DNA of 64,000 nucleotides from [Phialemoniopsis] sp. UDSM-2020 (taxonomy: Eukaryota; Ascomycota; Sordariomycetes; Thyridiales; Thyridiaceae). A program made the translations under genes and the position numbers. The DNA is taken from positions 3,472,001-3,536,000 of the forward strand of contig JAEILZ010000007.1 in assembly GCA_018873225.1 (NCBI GenBank). The letters run 5' to 3'. Below, in pieces: positions 1-11,436 of the stretch. Under the pieces are notes generated by a model that worked only from the letters and a program-made list of their open reading frames with translations, was not told the DNA's origin and did no database searches. Numbering within the stretch: the first letter of the stretch is position 1; each line of letters begins with the position of its first letter.

Positions 1-347
1 GCAATTTGTGCAACACAAAGAGTCACCAAGACATTTTAGCTGCTTCCCGATTCATTGTTAGGGACTTGGCAACCCGAGAGAATAACTAGCACAAAAATAG
101 ATTCTGGACTCGAACCTTTCCCTTTCAACAATGATCAGGTCTAGTAAGCCCCTTTTAAGCAAACACCATGCCTGTTTTGCCCAAGTAAGATATCTGATAC
201 TCTAGACTCCTCTTCTCCAAGAAAGCGCCCGCGAGAGTGTCGATCTCAATACCATTAGTTCCAAGTCTATTAATGCAACGGTGCTGCTAATACCATACCA
301 GTTTAGCACCAAAGTTTCCCAAACGCATGTCCATTAACCGTTCAAGT
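1..347. other. Left-edge non-coding stretch
   Basis: No ORF or RNA signal was recognised. It is probably the 3' flank of the P450 gene that follows on the minus strand. Confidence 0.5.
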
Positions 348-2050
348 CTAAGCAGTCCACACACGCTTTTTCAAGATCACCTTCATGTCCTCCGTTGGCT
401 TCTTCACGCCAGTACCCGGTAACGTGGGCGGGAGTTTCCAGGCCGCACCACCCGCGGGCTCCATGTCCCACAGGGTGACGATGGCGGCACCGATAGCCAG
501 GATCTCCTTCTCGGCAAAAGTACGCCCCTTGCAGATCCCTGTCCCCAGACCCCAGGGCTTCAATTTGCCGTAACGGGCAATCCTCCGCCCAGATTCGTCC
601 TCTTCGATGAAACGGGCCGGGTCAAACTTAGCGGGGTCCGGGTACAGATCCGCATCCAGCTGCATGACGGCGTGCGGCGCAGACAGCCAGGTACCAGCTT
701 TGAGCTCGTGCTTCTGGCCCGCAGCATTCAGGGTCATGGGCTTGTTTAGATAACGAATCGAGGTCGGCTCGCTAGTTAGGCGGAAGGTCTCAAAGAGGGC
801 CGACTTGAGCAGAGGGCAGTCGCGAGATAGTCCTGCTGGGTCGTACGAGGTGATCTCTGGCTCCTGGCCCGACTTGGAGGCAGACAATTGCACGAAGGGT
901 GCGACCTCCTTACGAATGCTGTCCAGGAGACCGGGCGTCGAGTAGATGTACCCAATGAACCAGAAGAGCAGCGGCTGCGTGTTGCCGTTCTGAGCCCAGA
1001 AGATTCCCAGGTCTGACTGACCTCGGTGGCGAACGGAGAAGCCGTGCTCAGTGTAGACCTTGTTACGCTCCAGCGCCACGGTGCTTACGTCCGACATGTC
1101 GGCGTCAAAGTCGACTCGCTCACCGTTCTGGTATTGTGAGATGCGGCGGTACAGACCCTCTAGCTCGTTGTGCATGCGGGCCCGGGCCGCCACGCCCTCC
1201 CGTAGCCCCTTGAAGGGTGCCCACTTAGGAATGCCGATGATCAATAGCGGGAAAGCTTCGTTATCAAATGCCCATAGATCATCCAGGATAGTGGTGTACC
1301 TCTCCAGAAAGTCCGAACCGTAGAGCAGCGGGATGGCAATGCAGGCGCCAAAGTCGCGGAGAAGCTTTGCGAGACTCACTTCGACCGACTTGTCGTCCAC
1401 GACGCGCCGCAGTGCGGAGACCTCCCACTTCTGGAGCTTAGGGCTGTCACCAAAGCTTACGAGGTTCGCAATCTTGGCCGGCACGTCGGCGCTGAGAATG
1501 GCAGCCGTGGAGGCCGCGTCGTTGACAAAGAGGCGCTCGACGGCCACGTACAGACCCTTGGCAGACGCATTGGCCTTATCGAACAGCTCGTCCGTAGCAT
1601 CCATGCCAAAGACGCGTGTGGTCATGGTCCAGTCGCGCATGTGGCCGCTAAGCGAGGACGACGACGCCGCGAAGAAGCGGTCCTGGCCTTTGATGTCGAG
1701 CAGGATGCTGTGCTTCGACGTGACGCCGAACAGGGCGCCGGTGTGACGCCGGATGGTCGAGCTGAAACGGGCGGGGTCAACAGTGGGTTTCCGGGACGGT
1801 ACACGGATGGCGAGGGGACTTACCAGAGCCGGAGGCCGAAGCCACCGGAGCCGACGAGGGCGCTGGTCAAGGCGATTTCAATGGGGAGCCATGTGGGCAG
1901 CAGCACCTGCTTCGACGTCTTCCCGAAGACAGCATTGAGCAGCAGGACACTGGCGATCACGACCACTGCAGCCGACGCGTAGGGGTGACTGCTTGCCCTC
2001 GCAACGAGTCCCAGCTGGGCGGAAGTCGTCTCCGCGGTGGCGTTCATCAT
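348..2050 (-). CDS. Cytochrome P450 monooxygenase
   Basis: Two exons, 1824-2050 and 348-1761, joined across a 62-bp GTAAGT...CAG intron, give 546 aa. Residues about 15-35 form a hydrophobic anchor, so this is probably an ER-membrane haem-thiolate oxygenase. Near the C-terminus are the K-helix ETFR (ExxR) and the haem loop PWGLGTGICKGR with the cysteine ligand. The loop has Trp for the usual Phe and Gly for the usual Arg, which I believe occurs in fungal P450s resembling CYP7/CYP8. The substrate cannot be told. The start was placed at the ATG at 2050, the first of two adjacent Met codons before the anchor; an in-frame ATG at 2137 would add 29 residues that do not look like a P450 N-terminus. 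The segment between anchor and catalytic domain is short for the family, so a further small exon is possible. Confidence 0.85.
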
Positions 2051-4405
2051 GCCAAGTTCGTACGACAGGACGGGGTACTTGGTACGTACGAATATGGAGG
2101 ACCTGCAGAGTGGTTCCCTGGATTGGGAGATACCCAAAATTTATTCCGGCAAAAACGGCCGCCGCCTGGATGTTGGTTCGCGGGTACTTTCTTTCTCGCG
2201 CTTGCGACCCCTTAGTCCAAAGTCTTAGCGCTTACAATCCATGGAGATTGCTTACGCCACAGCCTACCGAATTGTCAATTGATCGATATGACTGGCTTAT
2301 CTCGGAATAGTGGACTCCCGGTTGTGGGGAATTGTCTGTTGGAGCGAGCCCCCAAAGACCAAAAATGCCTCCGTGGGTGGCGTTACCAATGACTTGGTTC
2401 ACTCGTCAGGATGTTGGATGGCAGACAACCCGAACATGCGGTTAAGGCTCGAGGGGCTTGAGGGTGTTCACCTCGAGTCTGACATAATATCCGATATCAC
2501 CAGTCACTTACACGGCGGCAACAGCTCCACGTGTGGTGACACAGCAGACGTCAACTTAAACACTAGGATTGTGTCGGAGGATCCTTCCGGCCTCTTCTCC
2601 CCAAATAAAACTCTTTTTCGTGTTCGTCTTTACCCAGTTGACAGCCAGACCACACTAACCCTGCGCGCCATCCTACTCCGTACGGCGAAACACCCCAGCA
2701 AGCTCGTGTCTTGATGCCGGAGCGGGAAATATCCTTCGATGCCCAGTATCTGTAGTGCTGGGGAATGCTGAAATTTACCCAAAAGACATCCCCTGTCGGT
2801 TCCCTCACCGCTGGTCGGGTCTTGTTCTATTGAAGCTAAGCCTCGACCCCCTGAAACACTCGCCCCCCAATGTAACGGGCTCCGCACAGTCGTCTATGTG
2901 CTAAAGAAGGCCCCCCTGCGGTCCGCCCCGCCGCCGTTGAGCCTTCGAGGGCAAAATGCAATCTTGGCTTTGTGGTTCATGTCACCTGTGCCGCACCAGG
3001 GCGCATGCCATGTCGAAGATCGGCGTCCATTCCTTGTCATACCATATCCTCACAGGTGTACATACTCCGTACATGCTAACACAAGGCGCTATCTCTATTA
3101 AATATCGACGGTCGTGAAAATCTCTTCTTGTCGAGTCCTAGCACGCGCGGCGGTCTTATTGACCATTCATTCCGGCCGCAAACCCGCCACCCCCGGTTCC
3201 ATACTACAAGCGTTTATCGCTTGATCCTCTTTTCTGGCGGGGTATGACCAAAATGGTCGATAGTGAAGCAAAGGACCATGGATTAACAGATGATCTCGGA
3301 GTGAAATAAATCCTGCTACTTTACGTACCAGCAGGACGGATTCTACAAGGGGAGCCAGCATCTCGGCATGCGCACCCGGGACATTAAAATATGTCTGGGG
3401 CAAACTCTCACACTGTCTGGCGGTGGTCCATCGTCCACGGAGATGAGAAACGAATTCGACTTAGTAGGTTCTGTAGGGCGGGAGACCATAGAAACAGTAT
3501 GATATGATCAGGGGGCTTGGCTACACCAAAGACGAAATCTGCTTCACCCACTGCAGACTAGTGACTACTGACGACCCATAAGACTCTGTACAGTGGAGCG
3601 AACAAAAGGCCTCACTCCAGTGCAACGCGTGGACTGCCATGCCATCATGGAGCCACACCGACCCAGTACCTACCTCGTATGTACTCTTTAGGTGAATCAT
3701 ATCTCTGATTTCAAGGCTTAGGGCAGTTCGTCCTTGGCAGGGCACTCGTATGACAACATCCAGCTTTCAGATGGTAGGACCACTCTTTTCACAATGTTTG
3801 TGCTTGGCTCAAGATCAGCCTCGAATCGGTTACCAGAATTTTACCAGTTCCTTGCTTCTGTCACTTGTCACTTCAGACCACTGTCAGTCTTTGTGGGGAT
3901 TCCTGTTCTGTACGAAAGAGTCGAAACAGCCGGCCTCAGAGAGAGAATCAACGCTATTCCCCATTCTACTTCTGACCCAGACCCATCAACGCCTGGCCAG
4001 GTTCTTACGAAGTACCTGCTCTCGGACTCTAGTGGGACTACCCGGCACCTCTCCACGGCTAAGGCATAGTCATACAGTGGCAAGGTAACTCAAGCCAGAA
4101 AATTCCTCATACAGCCCTGTCAGGGGCACTACCGGTGATCTACTGTCAAAACTGCCGGTTTTGGCGTGCTCGGCACGGGAGGAGATGCAACGGCGTTGAC
4201 TCTCGAGACACTCAAAACCAGCGGCCTGGGACAGAGTCGCGACAAGCTTTGTCTCCCCTTTCTTGGTCGGTCTGTTCGCATGCCTCGTTCCAATTTAAGG
4301 ACAGCCGCTGGACGTCTCTTTCGTTTCCGGTGACTGCCAAGGACTTCACTTCCGTGAACGAACAGCCACAACGAGACCTAACGAGCCAGTCCCGAGTCTA
4401 TCATC
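2051..4405. other. Long intergenic region without recognised gene
   Basis: This 2.35-kb stretch separates the divergent P450 and rhodopsin-like genes. ORFs on both strands are short, of low complexity of evidence, and show no domain or consistent splice pattern. It contains the promoters of both flanking genes. I see nothing else in it. Confidence 0.5.
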
Positions 4406-5765
4406 ATGGAGGAAGTCGGTTTGATGCCGCCGCCTGAGGGCGTGATCCCCAACTTCCACATGGAGACCGACCTGCAGCGGACGCTCAAGCTCGTCTACTC
4501 CATCACATTCGCTATCGCCACGATATTGCTGATTCTTCGCTTCTACACCGGCATGTTCATTGTCGGCAGGCTCAGTTTTGATGCCCGTAAGTGAAGATGA
4601 TCCGAGACACGAATGTGGCGCTGACCATTTGCTACCCAGCCCTGATGTTCCTATCATGGGGAGTGTCACTTGCATTCTTCATCTGCATGCTCGCAGGTAA
4701 GTTAGCAATATCAAGACATTGTCAAAGAAGGATCGCAACTGATCCACCCCGACAGCAATGCCGGCCGGCTTCGGCAAACACATGTGGGATGTCACGGCAG
4801 TGCAGCTCCAGGGCTACCTCAAGCTGCTCCTGGCTCTCGCCATGACCTACATCTGGCCGCCCACGCTCGCCAAGCTGTCCATCGTCTGGCTCTACTACCG
4901 CATCAACCCCAAGATGGGCTTTCCTTACTGCTTGCACATCGTCGGCTTTAGCATCTTTGCCTACACCGTCGTCTTCACCGCGCTCTTCGCCGGCCCTTGC
5001 AACCCCAACGCTGTTGGCAGTGGCGTGTGCCTCAACAACATCGCCGTCGCGCAGGCTGTGCTCAACATCTTTACCGACGCCGTGCTCATCGCCATCCCCA
5101 TCCCCATGGTCCACTCCCTCAACATGCCCATCAAGACCAAGATCACCGTCGGCTTCATCTTGGCTCTGGGTTCCGCGTAAGTCCTAGACCGCCTCTCGCA
5201 AGACAGCCATCCACTAACACCAGTCTCCCCTTATCACAGCGTCGTTATCGTCTCCATCGTGCGCGTCTCGTACGTCCAGGCCATGCAAAACAACCCAGAC
5301 GTGACCTACACCCAGGCCTCGGCCGCCGTCTGGTCCTGCCTCGAGCTCAACGTCGGCATCATCTGCAGCTGCCTCGCGACCCTCAAGCCCTTCGTGCGCA
5401 CCCACCTGCCCTGGCTCGCCAGCATCGTCGGCGGCATCACGAGCAGCGGCGGCACGGGCGACCCCTCGGGCCACGGCAAGAGCAGCGGGCTAGGCGGCTC
5501 CAAGAGCGGCTCCAACTTCAACCCGTTCCGCGGCGACCGCGCCAACCACAGCTACCAGCTGCACAGCGTCGACCGGTCCAAGGCGCCGCCGGCGGACTCG
5601 GAGCACGGAAGGGGCGGTGCCAACGGTATGAAGGGCGGCAGCAACATTGTCGTCACGGAGGACTTCCGCATCCGGTACCACCAGAGGAAGACCGAGGCCA
5701 CCGATACGTCGAGCGCCGAGGACATTCTCATCGGGGACGAGGAGCGCGGGTACGGCAAGAGGTAG
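4406..5765 (+). CDS. Rhodopsin-like fungal integral membrane protein
   Basis: Four exons (4406-4586, 4640-4696, 4756-5176, 5240-5765) with introns of 53, 59 and 63 bp give 394 aa. It looks like the large fungal family of seven-helix membrane proteins with a rhodopsin-type domain, often annotated only as integral membrane protein. Visible helices include LVYSITFAIATILLILRFYT, the segment after GYLKLLLALAMTYIW, FAYTVVFTALFAGPC, the DAVLIAIPIPMVHSL stretch and the helix ending in IVSIVRVSYV. The last 130 residues form a cytosolic tail rich in Gly, Ser, Lys and Arg. Plant-pathogenic fungi have many paralogues, and some have been proposed as receptor-like proteins. Ligand and role are unknown. The start at 4406 is the first Met of the only exon that splices in frame. 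Confidence 0.85.
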
Positions 5766-6107
5766 TAGGCGGCGGTCGAGCCTTCATAAGGATCATGAGC
5801 CTTGCGTTGCGCTGCCGGGCGGCGTGGGTGTTATTACTGCAATAGACTCTAGCCAGCGTGTGTCAACATTTCGCTTCATTTTGTATAGTACTGCTGTTCG
5901 AATAAGTAGTCCGTATGTCACGTGGAACACGCAATGACAGGGACGTTTTGGAAAACAGAATCTGATGATTTGATATGACTCTAGTACGCACCAACTCATC
6001 GTAGAAACAGTTCGCACAATCTGAGTAGTTTGAGACCGTCCTCCACCTCGATACCGATCCTCAAAGCCTTCGCTCGGAATTGTCCCTACAGTCTATCCAC
6101 CCCTTTC
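5766..6107. other. Convergent 3' intergenic gap
   Basis: About 340 bp between two genes that end toward each other. It presumably carries both 3' UTRs. No other signal was seen. Confidence 0.5.
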
Positions 6108-7235
6108 CTAGTTCACCATCATACCGCCGGGCAGCTCAGTCAGCCACGCGTCGAGCTCCTCGTTGACCTGCCTCTTGATGGTGCACTTGTTGGCCTGCTC
6201 AAGCGACTGCGTCTTGAGCGTCGGGCAGTTGATCTTGTTGGCGAAAAGGTCGCTGTTGCAGTTGGTGTCCATGGCGCGCTGCAGCGCGTCGCCCTTCCAG
6301 CCAAACATGTAGTCGCCGTGGATGCCGTACCCGGTCTTGTCGCCAAACGACCACACAAATGGCTGCGAGCCATCGGTCGGCCACAGCGACTTGTCGTTGA
6401 AGGGCCGCGTGTCCCAGTACGTCTCGTAAAACACCTGCGGGATGGTGACCGGGTGCGTGGCCGGGCAGGCGTTGCCCTTGGGGTAGGCGACGTGCGACTG
6501 GTGGTCGGGCGAGTCGATGTTCTTGCCGTCCCAGCAGGTCGGGAAGCGGATCGAAACCATGATACCCGCGCGGCAGGCCTTGGTCGGGAAGTTTGTGGTC
6601 TGGCCGCTGCGCGTCATGGCCGAGTCGAGGCAGGTGTAGTCCATGAACTTGTACTTGGCGTTGAGCTGCTGGGCCGTGCGGAAGGACGGGTCGCCGACGG
6701 TCATGCGGAAGCCCGGCTTGAAGGCCGTGACCTTGCCCGAGGAGAGGTAGTAGACGGTCTGGCCGCCGGTGGCGGCGGTGTAGCCAAGCTCGTTGCCAAA
6801 GGTGTTGACGCGCCGGAAGGTGCCGTTTTGAGCGCTGGCATAACAGTGTTAGTATGTGGTTCATGCAGGCATGGTCAAGTTGTGAGAGCCATACCGGAAG
6901 AAGAGGACGGCGGTCCAGTAGTTGGAAAAGTCCTCGGTCGGGGTGCAAGACGTGCACGTTGAGGCCTCTGCTATGTCATGGGAGGTCGGGTCCATGGAGG
7001 CGTTGAAGGAGTTGCCGCCGACGACCTGATGCAGATGCACTGATGGTAGCATGCCAGGGTTGACAAGTCTGAATACATGAAGCTGGGTCAACATGAGGCT
7101 CTACCTGGCATAGGCGAGATGTACTTACGGGTCTAGTCTCTCGACAACAAGCTGAGAGCAGGAGAAGCGGAGCGTCGCGGCCGCATCGACCGAGACAGCC
7201 GCAGCTGCCAATAGGCTGAGAGACCTCCAGTACAT
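6108..7235 (-). CDS. Secreted DUF1996 (WSC-associated type) protein
   Basis: Three exons (7129-7235, 6895-7068, 6108-6834) with introns of about 60 bp give 335 aa. The N-terminus starts [20 protein letters not shown], a clear signal peptide, so the protein is secreted or wall-bound. Features typical of the DUF1996 family are the [21 protein letters not shown] motif region early in exon 2, the [14 protein letters not shown] block, the FRMTVGDP motif and the [19 protein letters not shown] block. The family is frequent in fungal secretomes, sometimes with WSC carbohydrate-binding domains; none is present here. The biochemical activity is unknown. The protein stops soon after the domain, with no GPI signal. 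Confidence 0.88.
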
Positions 7236-8426
7236 ATTGTCGACTTTGGTAATTGGCGATCTCGACGTTGTTTGAGTCACTACTAGGACACTCAAAGGTA
7301 GTGTATCAACGCGCTCGACTCAGTAGACTATCAGACCGGGAAAAGAAGACCAGGTTCTTCATTGATTAGGAGACTGGTCGCTCACTCGCTTTTATCTCGC
7401 ACACCCTTATTATCACCGCTTGCTATTCTCGGCTTACAAACCTAACATACTCTAAATGCCGAGAGGCCGCAATGTCCAACATTAAAGAAAGCCTTTTTCT
7501 TGGCTTACTTCCTATTCTGGAAATTCTGGGGTGCAGGATGGAAACAGGGAGGCTGCGGCAGTCTTTCCGGGTTTTGCCCGGCCCAATTACACGGCAGGGA
7601 ATGATGAAGCTGGGGGACATCCCGTAGATTATCCAGATTGACGTGCTGCCGGGAGATGCACGACCGCCACTTGTGATTTGAAAAATGCCCGAAGACCTCA
7701 CAGCAAAACACCGCATCGTGTCGGGACTTCGGCACTGTCACTTTTGGGCAGTGAATTCTCGGTGGGGTGTGCCGCCATGGAGCGAATCGACGAGCCGGTT
7801 TTGTAGATGGACAGGAAGATGGCCACGCGGTCAACAGCACCCGTTCCTAGAGTATGCTGACCGTAGATATAGCCACGCAGATTAGGAACGAGGACAAGAT
7901 CTACAGGCCACGGTCAACATGAGCTCGTGCCACACACTGGTGATCTAAGGTCCCGGACGCCCACGTGCATTCGCTTGCACTAGCTGCCACCGTTACCAGA
8001 CGCTGAACCACGTCCAGTGCCTGTCATTCCAGCGGCACAGACATAGACAAGCCATCCATGGGTGTCAAAGTCTCGGAGAATTTGAAAGCTTGGCATGCGC
8101 GCGTCGCCGGTAAGATCCCGGACCAGCCCAACCGCCCGCAGGTCAGTGGCACGGTAGAGAGTGGTGGGTCCAAGGTCCGGTATGGAAGCCGTCCTGCCGT
8201 GCTCGATCTGCCGAGGACACTGTTTACACACACACAGGGGGTCATTCCGCGTCAAAGTGGGAACACCTTGCTAATCACTAACAGTCGGGGGTATTTATTG
8301 TTGCTATTCTGACCTAATACATAACGCCTCTTGTCCTGCCCTCGCACGAAAGCCGCCCTCCAGTAGAATTCATACCGCGCCTTGCTCAATTCCTAGGTCT
8401 CCCAAATCGAAAGTACGCGTGTTTGT
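7236..8426. other. Intergenic region without recognised gene
   Basis: About 1.2 kb containing only short unsupported ORFs on both strands. It holds the promoter of the DUF1996 gene at its left end and the 3' flank of the small membrane protein gene at its right end. Confidence 0.45.
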
Positions 8427-8802
8427 TCAGTTGGTCTTCTTCGCGGCCGTGGTGGCGGGGGCTCGGCCCTGTTGGGCGCGGATGTAGAGGAAGCCGGCGG
8501 CGACAACGATACCGAGGATGATGATGTTGCCTGTTGTTGGGTACCAGAGTTAGCATAAAGATTCCAGTACACGCAGAAGAGAAGGGGATTGACGACGTAC
8601 CCGCAATAAACTTGCCCACGCCGCCAGCGACGTCGACCACGCCGCCGAGCACATCGGTGACGAGGCGGACGATCGAGGTGAAGAAGTTGACGATGGCCAT
8701 GACAAAGGTCTGCGCGAGGTGGACGATGGTGCCGACAACGGCGGCAACCATCTCGTAGAAGGACTTGAAGAGGTCCTCGACGGCGGAGAAGAGGTGCGAC
8801 AT
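8427..8802 (-). CDS. Small conserved-looking membrane protein
   Basis: Two exons, 8601-8802 and 8427-8530, split by a 70-bp GTACGT...CAG intron, give 101 aa. The first exon encodes a long hydrophobic and amphipathic stretch (about residues 16-66), with VVGTIVHLAQTFVMAIVNFF and the VTDVLGGVVDVAGGVGKFI segment. The second encodes a clean transmembrane helix, NIIILGIVVAAGFLYI, followed by a basic, Ala/Thr-rich tail ending AAKKTN. No catalytic motif is visible. The splice keeps frame and joins the two hydrophobic parts, which supports a real gene despite the small size. Function is unknown; an organelle or ER membrane location is likely. Confidence 0.7.
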
Positions 8803-10045
8803 GGTTGCGATCGGTTTATTAGGCTGTGCTTGGGTGTGTTTGATATGCGATGTGGTGGATATTTTCGCGAGGTTGTAGGGTTGGGTGAGGATGCACAAAT
8901 CTGCGAGCTCCAAGAAGCAATCTTTTTAAATGGAATGAATGAGCCTTTGTTTCAGGATTCCAGGCAAATGTTTGACAGCATGCCTTGTTGTTCGCGCGGG
9001 CTGGCTGTGGCTTGCCTTATCTACCAAAAAGCATCATGTCGAGTCGTCGCCCGCTTTCATCGTGACGTCACCCGCCAATCCCAGCCACCAAGGACGGCAG
9101 CAGCCACACCACACACACAAAACACCTCGATCGCCGTCCAACCAGAGCCACGGTCAGCCGACGACCAAGCGTACGAGTCAGGCTTTGATTGGTCGGCCGC
9201 GCATAGTCATGATGTCGTGCGCATGCGCGCGAGGTCTATGTGGTACGCCCAGTACAGAGGGAAATCAAGGCACCAGCCCGAATATGACAACACGCCGATT
9301 TGGCTAGTGCCCTTTTGGGGGTCTCTCGAGTCCCGTGCTCTCCAGGCGTGGAACTCTGTCATGATGACAGACAACAGAAGCTTTTGGCGTCAGGCACGGC
9401 CTGTCACTGGTCCATTGGACACTGCTAGTGCCAGCCATGGATGCTTGCGGGGGGCTGGGAGGAACACTATCGGAGCTTACATTCCAGTGAGGCCGTTGAG
9501 CATTCCAGACCATGTGCCTGTGTCTGGGGAAATAGAGACGGTGCCTGAGCTAAGATTAGCGCCGTGGAATTTGGACCCAGTCATGTTCTCCTTCCTTTCT
9601 GCTGGCGGACCTGAGTGATCAGAGACAAGATGTCGCGGAGAATGACTCGGGTGCTGCGATCTTCAGGCACAGTGTCTCTGTTGGCTGCAACGAGAAGGCT
9701 GGGATGCGCAGCCTTGTCATTGACGCTCGCGGATTCGAGTCTTGATTGACACTTCCTACGGCTCGATCTCAACTTCGACTGCAGTGCTCACAGCTCGAGA
9801 GTAGCGGCGTGTTCTAACGGCTAGGCTCCAGAGTTGCCAGCCGTGTGCTCTATATTTAGTCATTGGTGCCGAGGCGGGTCCCACCTCCCGCTCGCGACGA
9901 AAGGCTGGAGTGAGACGGAGAGGTTTGCGTTGGAGCTACGAAGAGTTCTCTCCATCAAGCGTATGGTATAACATCGCATTATGCGAATGCGAATACCGTA
10001 GTTAGATCACTCTCTTTTCCGATGGAGGAAAACCGTAAGGCATTA

Positions 10046-10065
10046 CCGGACAGTTGACTGTCCGG
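10046..10065. repeat. Perfect 9-bp-arm palindrome
   Basis: The arms CCGGACAGT and ACTGTCCGG flank a two-base centre. The half-site CCGGACAGT recurs at 10212-10220. It could be a protein-binding site, because outward CGG/CCG triplets are typical of Zn2Cys6 targets. Confidence 0.5.
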
Positions 10066-10728
10066 TGGCCCGTCGGACACGGCGACATCGCGGCCAGACT
10101 TACGCGGACGTGGTGCATGACCCAGCCGCGCAACAGGGCACCGCGCTCGGGTACTCCGCACCGTATCATATGTGCGGCAAAGTCGATGTAGGAAGCTTCC
10201 GCCGTTGTAGACCGGACAGTATTCTGGTTCGAGATTATTCTGGGCGCGACCCTGGTCCGAGTACGAGTAGCGTTGAGCAAGTTCCTTACTAAGACATAGT
10301 CGGAACCAGAAACTGCACAACGCCCTAGGGAAGTATGCGAAGAGATCCAAATCAGGGCGGTCTTCGCCGCAGTACCACCGTTCTACTTGTGTGACTGCGA
10401 TCGACTTTGAGTGTACGGGGTAAAAGGGAGCACAGCATACGCCGATGCATTGCAGACATTGCAGACTGGAGACATCGGATTGCTTCCCTGATGCGAGGCA
10501 GCAAGCAACTAGCGGATGTTGAACAGCTGCTTGTGCCATGATCAAGTCACTCATATGGCCTATCATAAAGTCGCTGAAGAAGAGACCGGTCGGTGCCGGT
10601 GAGTAATTGAGGACAAAAGAGTTGAAGCCATATGCAGGATAAGCAACGGGCTCACCGGCTCTCTTCTTGCTTCGCTCATTGTCCAACATCTGTCTACGTC
10701 ACTCTTATGAAGTAAAGGAGAGAATGTG

Positions 10729-10736
10729 TATATAAG
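10729..10736 (+). promoter_or_regulatory. TATA box of the lectin gene
   Basis: TATATAAG lies 91 bp before the lectin ATG, a usual position for a fungal core promoter with a short 5' UTR. Confidence 0.6.
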
Positions 10737-10826
10737 CCGTAGAGATCCCTGGCAGTTTTCAAATGACAATTCTACTCCCTCTATCTACCCACAACACCAG
10801 AGCAAATATCACAAGGAACACTCAAC

Positions 10827-11282
10827 ATGAAGCCATTCGTTCTCCTAAGCGCAGCACTGTATATCATTCCTCGACAACTCTCCCACTCCGAAACATCATA
10901 GCTAACACCAGACGCAGTCTGCCTCTGAGCGGCGCTCTCGCTCAGACATGGTCCCCTCCCTCGGCAGCGATCAACTGGAATGGCCTGGGTCACATCCGCG
11001 TCTACGCCGTCGACCCCAACGGTCAGGTCCGGGAGTGGCAGTGGGACGGCAATGGGTGGACCGGCCCGAGCTACATCGGCGCCACTGCCATCCCAGGCAC
11101 GTCTGTCACTGCCGTGAATGACGGTAACAATGTGAGTGCTGACATACGAAATGCTTCGAATGGTCCCACTTGGCTAATGCGTGTCGTCTTTGTAGCTCCG
11201 AGTTTATTACAAGAACCAGAACGGGCGGGCGGCGGAGCGAGTCTATCAGAACGGATGGAAGGACGGTGCCATACTCCCTTAG
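10827..11282 (+). CDS. Secreted two-repeat fucose-lectin-like protein
   Basis: Three exons (10827-10858, 10918-11131, 11196-11282) give 110 aa. The signal peptide MKPFVLLSAALLPLSGALAQ is built across the first intron. The mature part is about 90 residues in two homologous blades: one with HIRVYAVDPNGQVREWQWDG and a following NGW, the other with LRVYYKNQNGRAAERVYQNG and a following W. The repeated Arg (RVY), Glu (RE/AER) and Trp (GW) are the positions that contact fucose in the AAL/RSL lectin family. Fungal members usually carry six blades in about 310 aa, whereas bacterial RSL and BambL have two blades in about 90 aa and trimerise into a six-blade propeller. This protein has the bacterial-type size. 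The second intron, in phase 0, falls between the blades. A role in glycan recognition is inferred. Confidence 0.78.
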
Positions 11283-11436
11283 AGACATGCGGCAGTATTA
11301 TCGTCGAGGTGTTTGGTATAGACTTGGAATTGAACAGATCGTGCTATCAATGTACCCTGACGCCTCTATGAAACCGTGAACAACGAGATAATATCAACAA
11401 GCATCCTAAATCCTACATGTCAAGACTCTCCCCTTA

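Larger units (their letters stand above)
8803..10826. other. Intergenic region with unsupported long ORFs
   Basis: About 2 kb. Long open frames (8719-9618 plus strand, 9979-10689 minus strand) show no domain, no signal peptide and no low-complexity pattern typical of real proteins, so I do not call them. A perfect palindrome lies at 10046-10065, and the lectin promoter lies at the right end. Confidence 0.4.

Noticed and set aside
2310..4083. Several 70-134 aa ORFs on both strands
   Set aside because: None has a domain, a plausible promoter-to-stop layout or splicing that extends it; they are treated as chance frames in a long intergenic region.
4997..5845. 282-aa plus-strand ORF rich in Arg, His and Pro
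   Set aside because: It is a frame shadow of the rhodopsin-like gene, whose exons splice cleanly in another frame.
6030..6962. 310-aa plus-strand ORF
   Set aside because: Antisense shadow of the DUF1996 gene, with the Val/Arg/Gly-rich composition typical of reversed GC-rich codons.
8719..9618. 299-aa plus-strand ORF
   Set aside because: It overlaps the first exon of the small membrane protein on the other strand, has irregular composition and shows no domain or signal peptide.
9809..9880. Sequence resembling a tRNA-like fold near GTTCTAACGGCTAGGCTCC
   Set aside because: Acceptor, D and T arms do not pair properly and no T-loop consensus is in place.
9979..10689. 236-aa minus-strand ORF upstream of the lectin gene
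   Set aside because: No recognisable motif and mixed low-quality composition; a second minus-strand frame is open over the same DNA, as expected by chance in GC-rich sequence.
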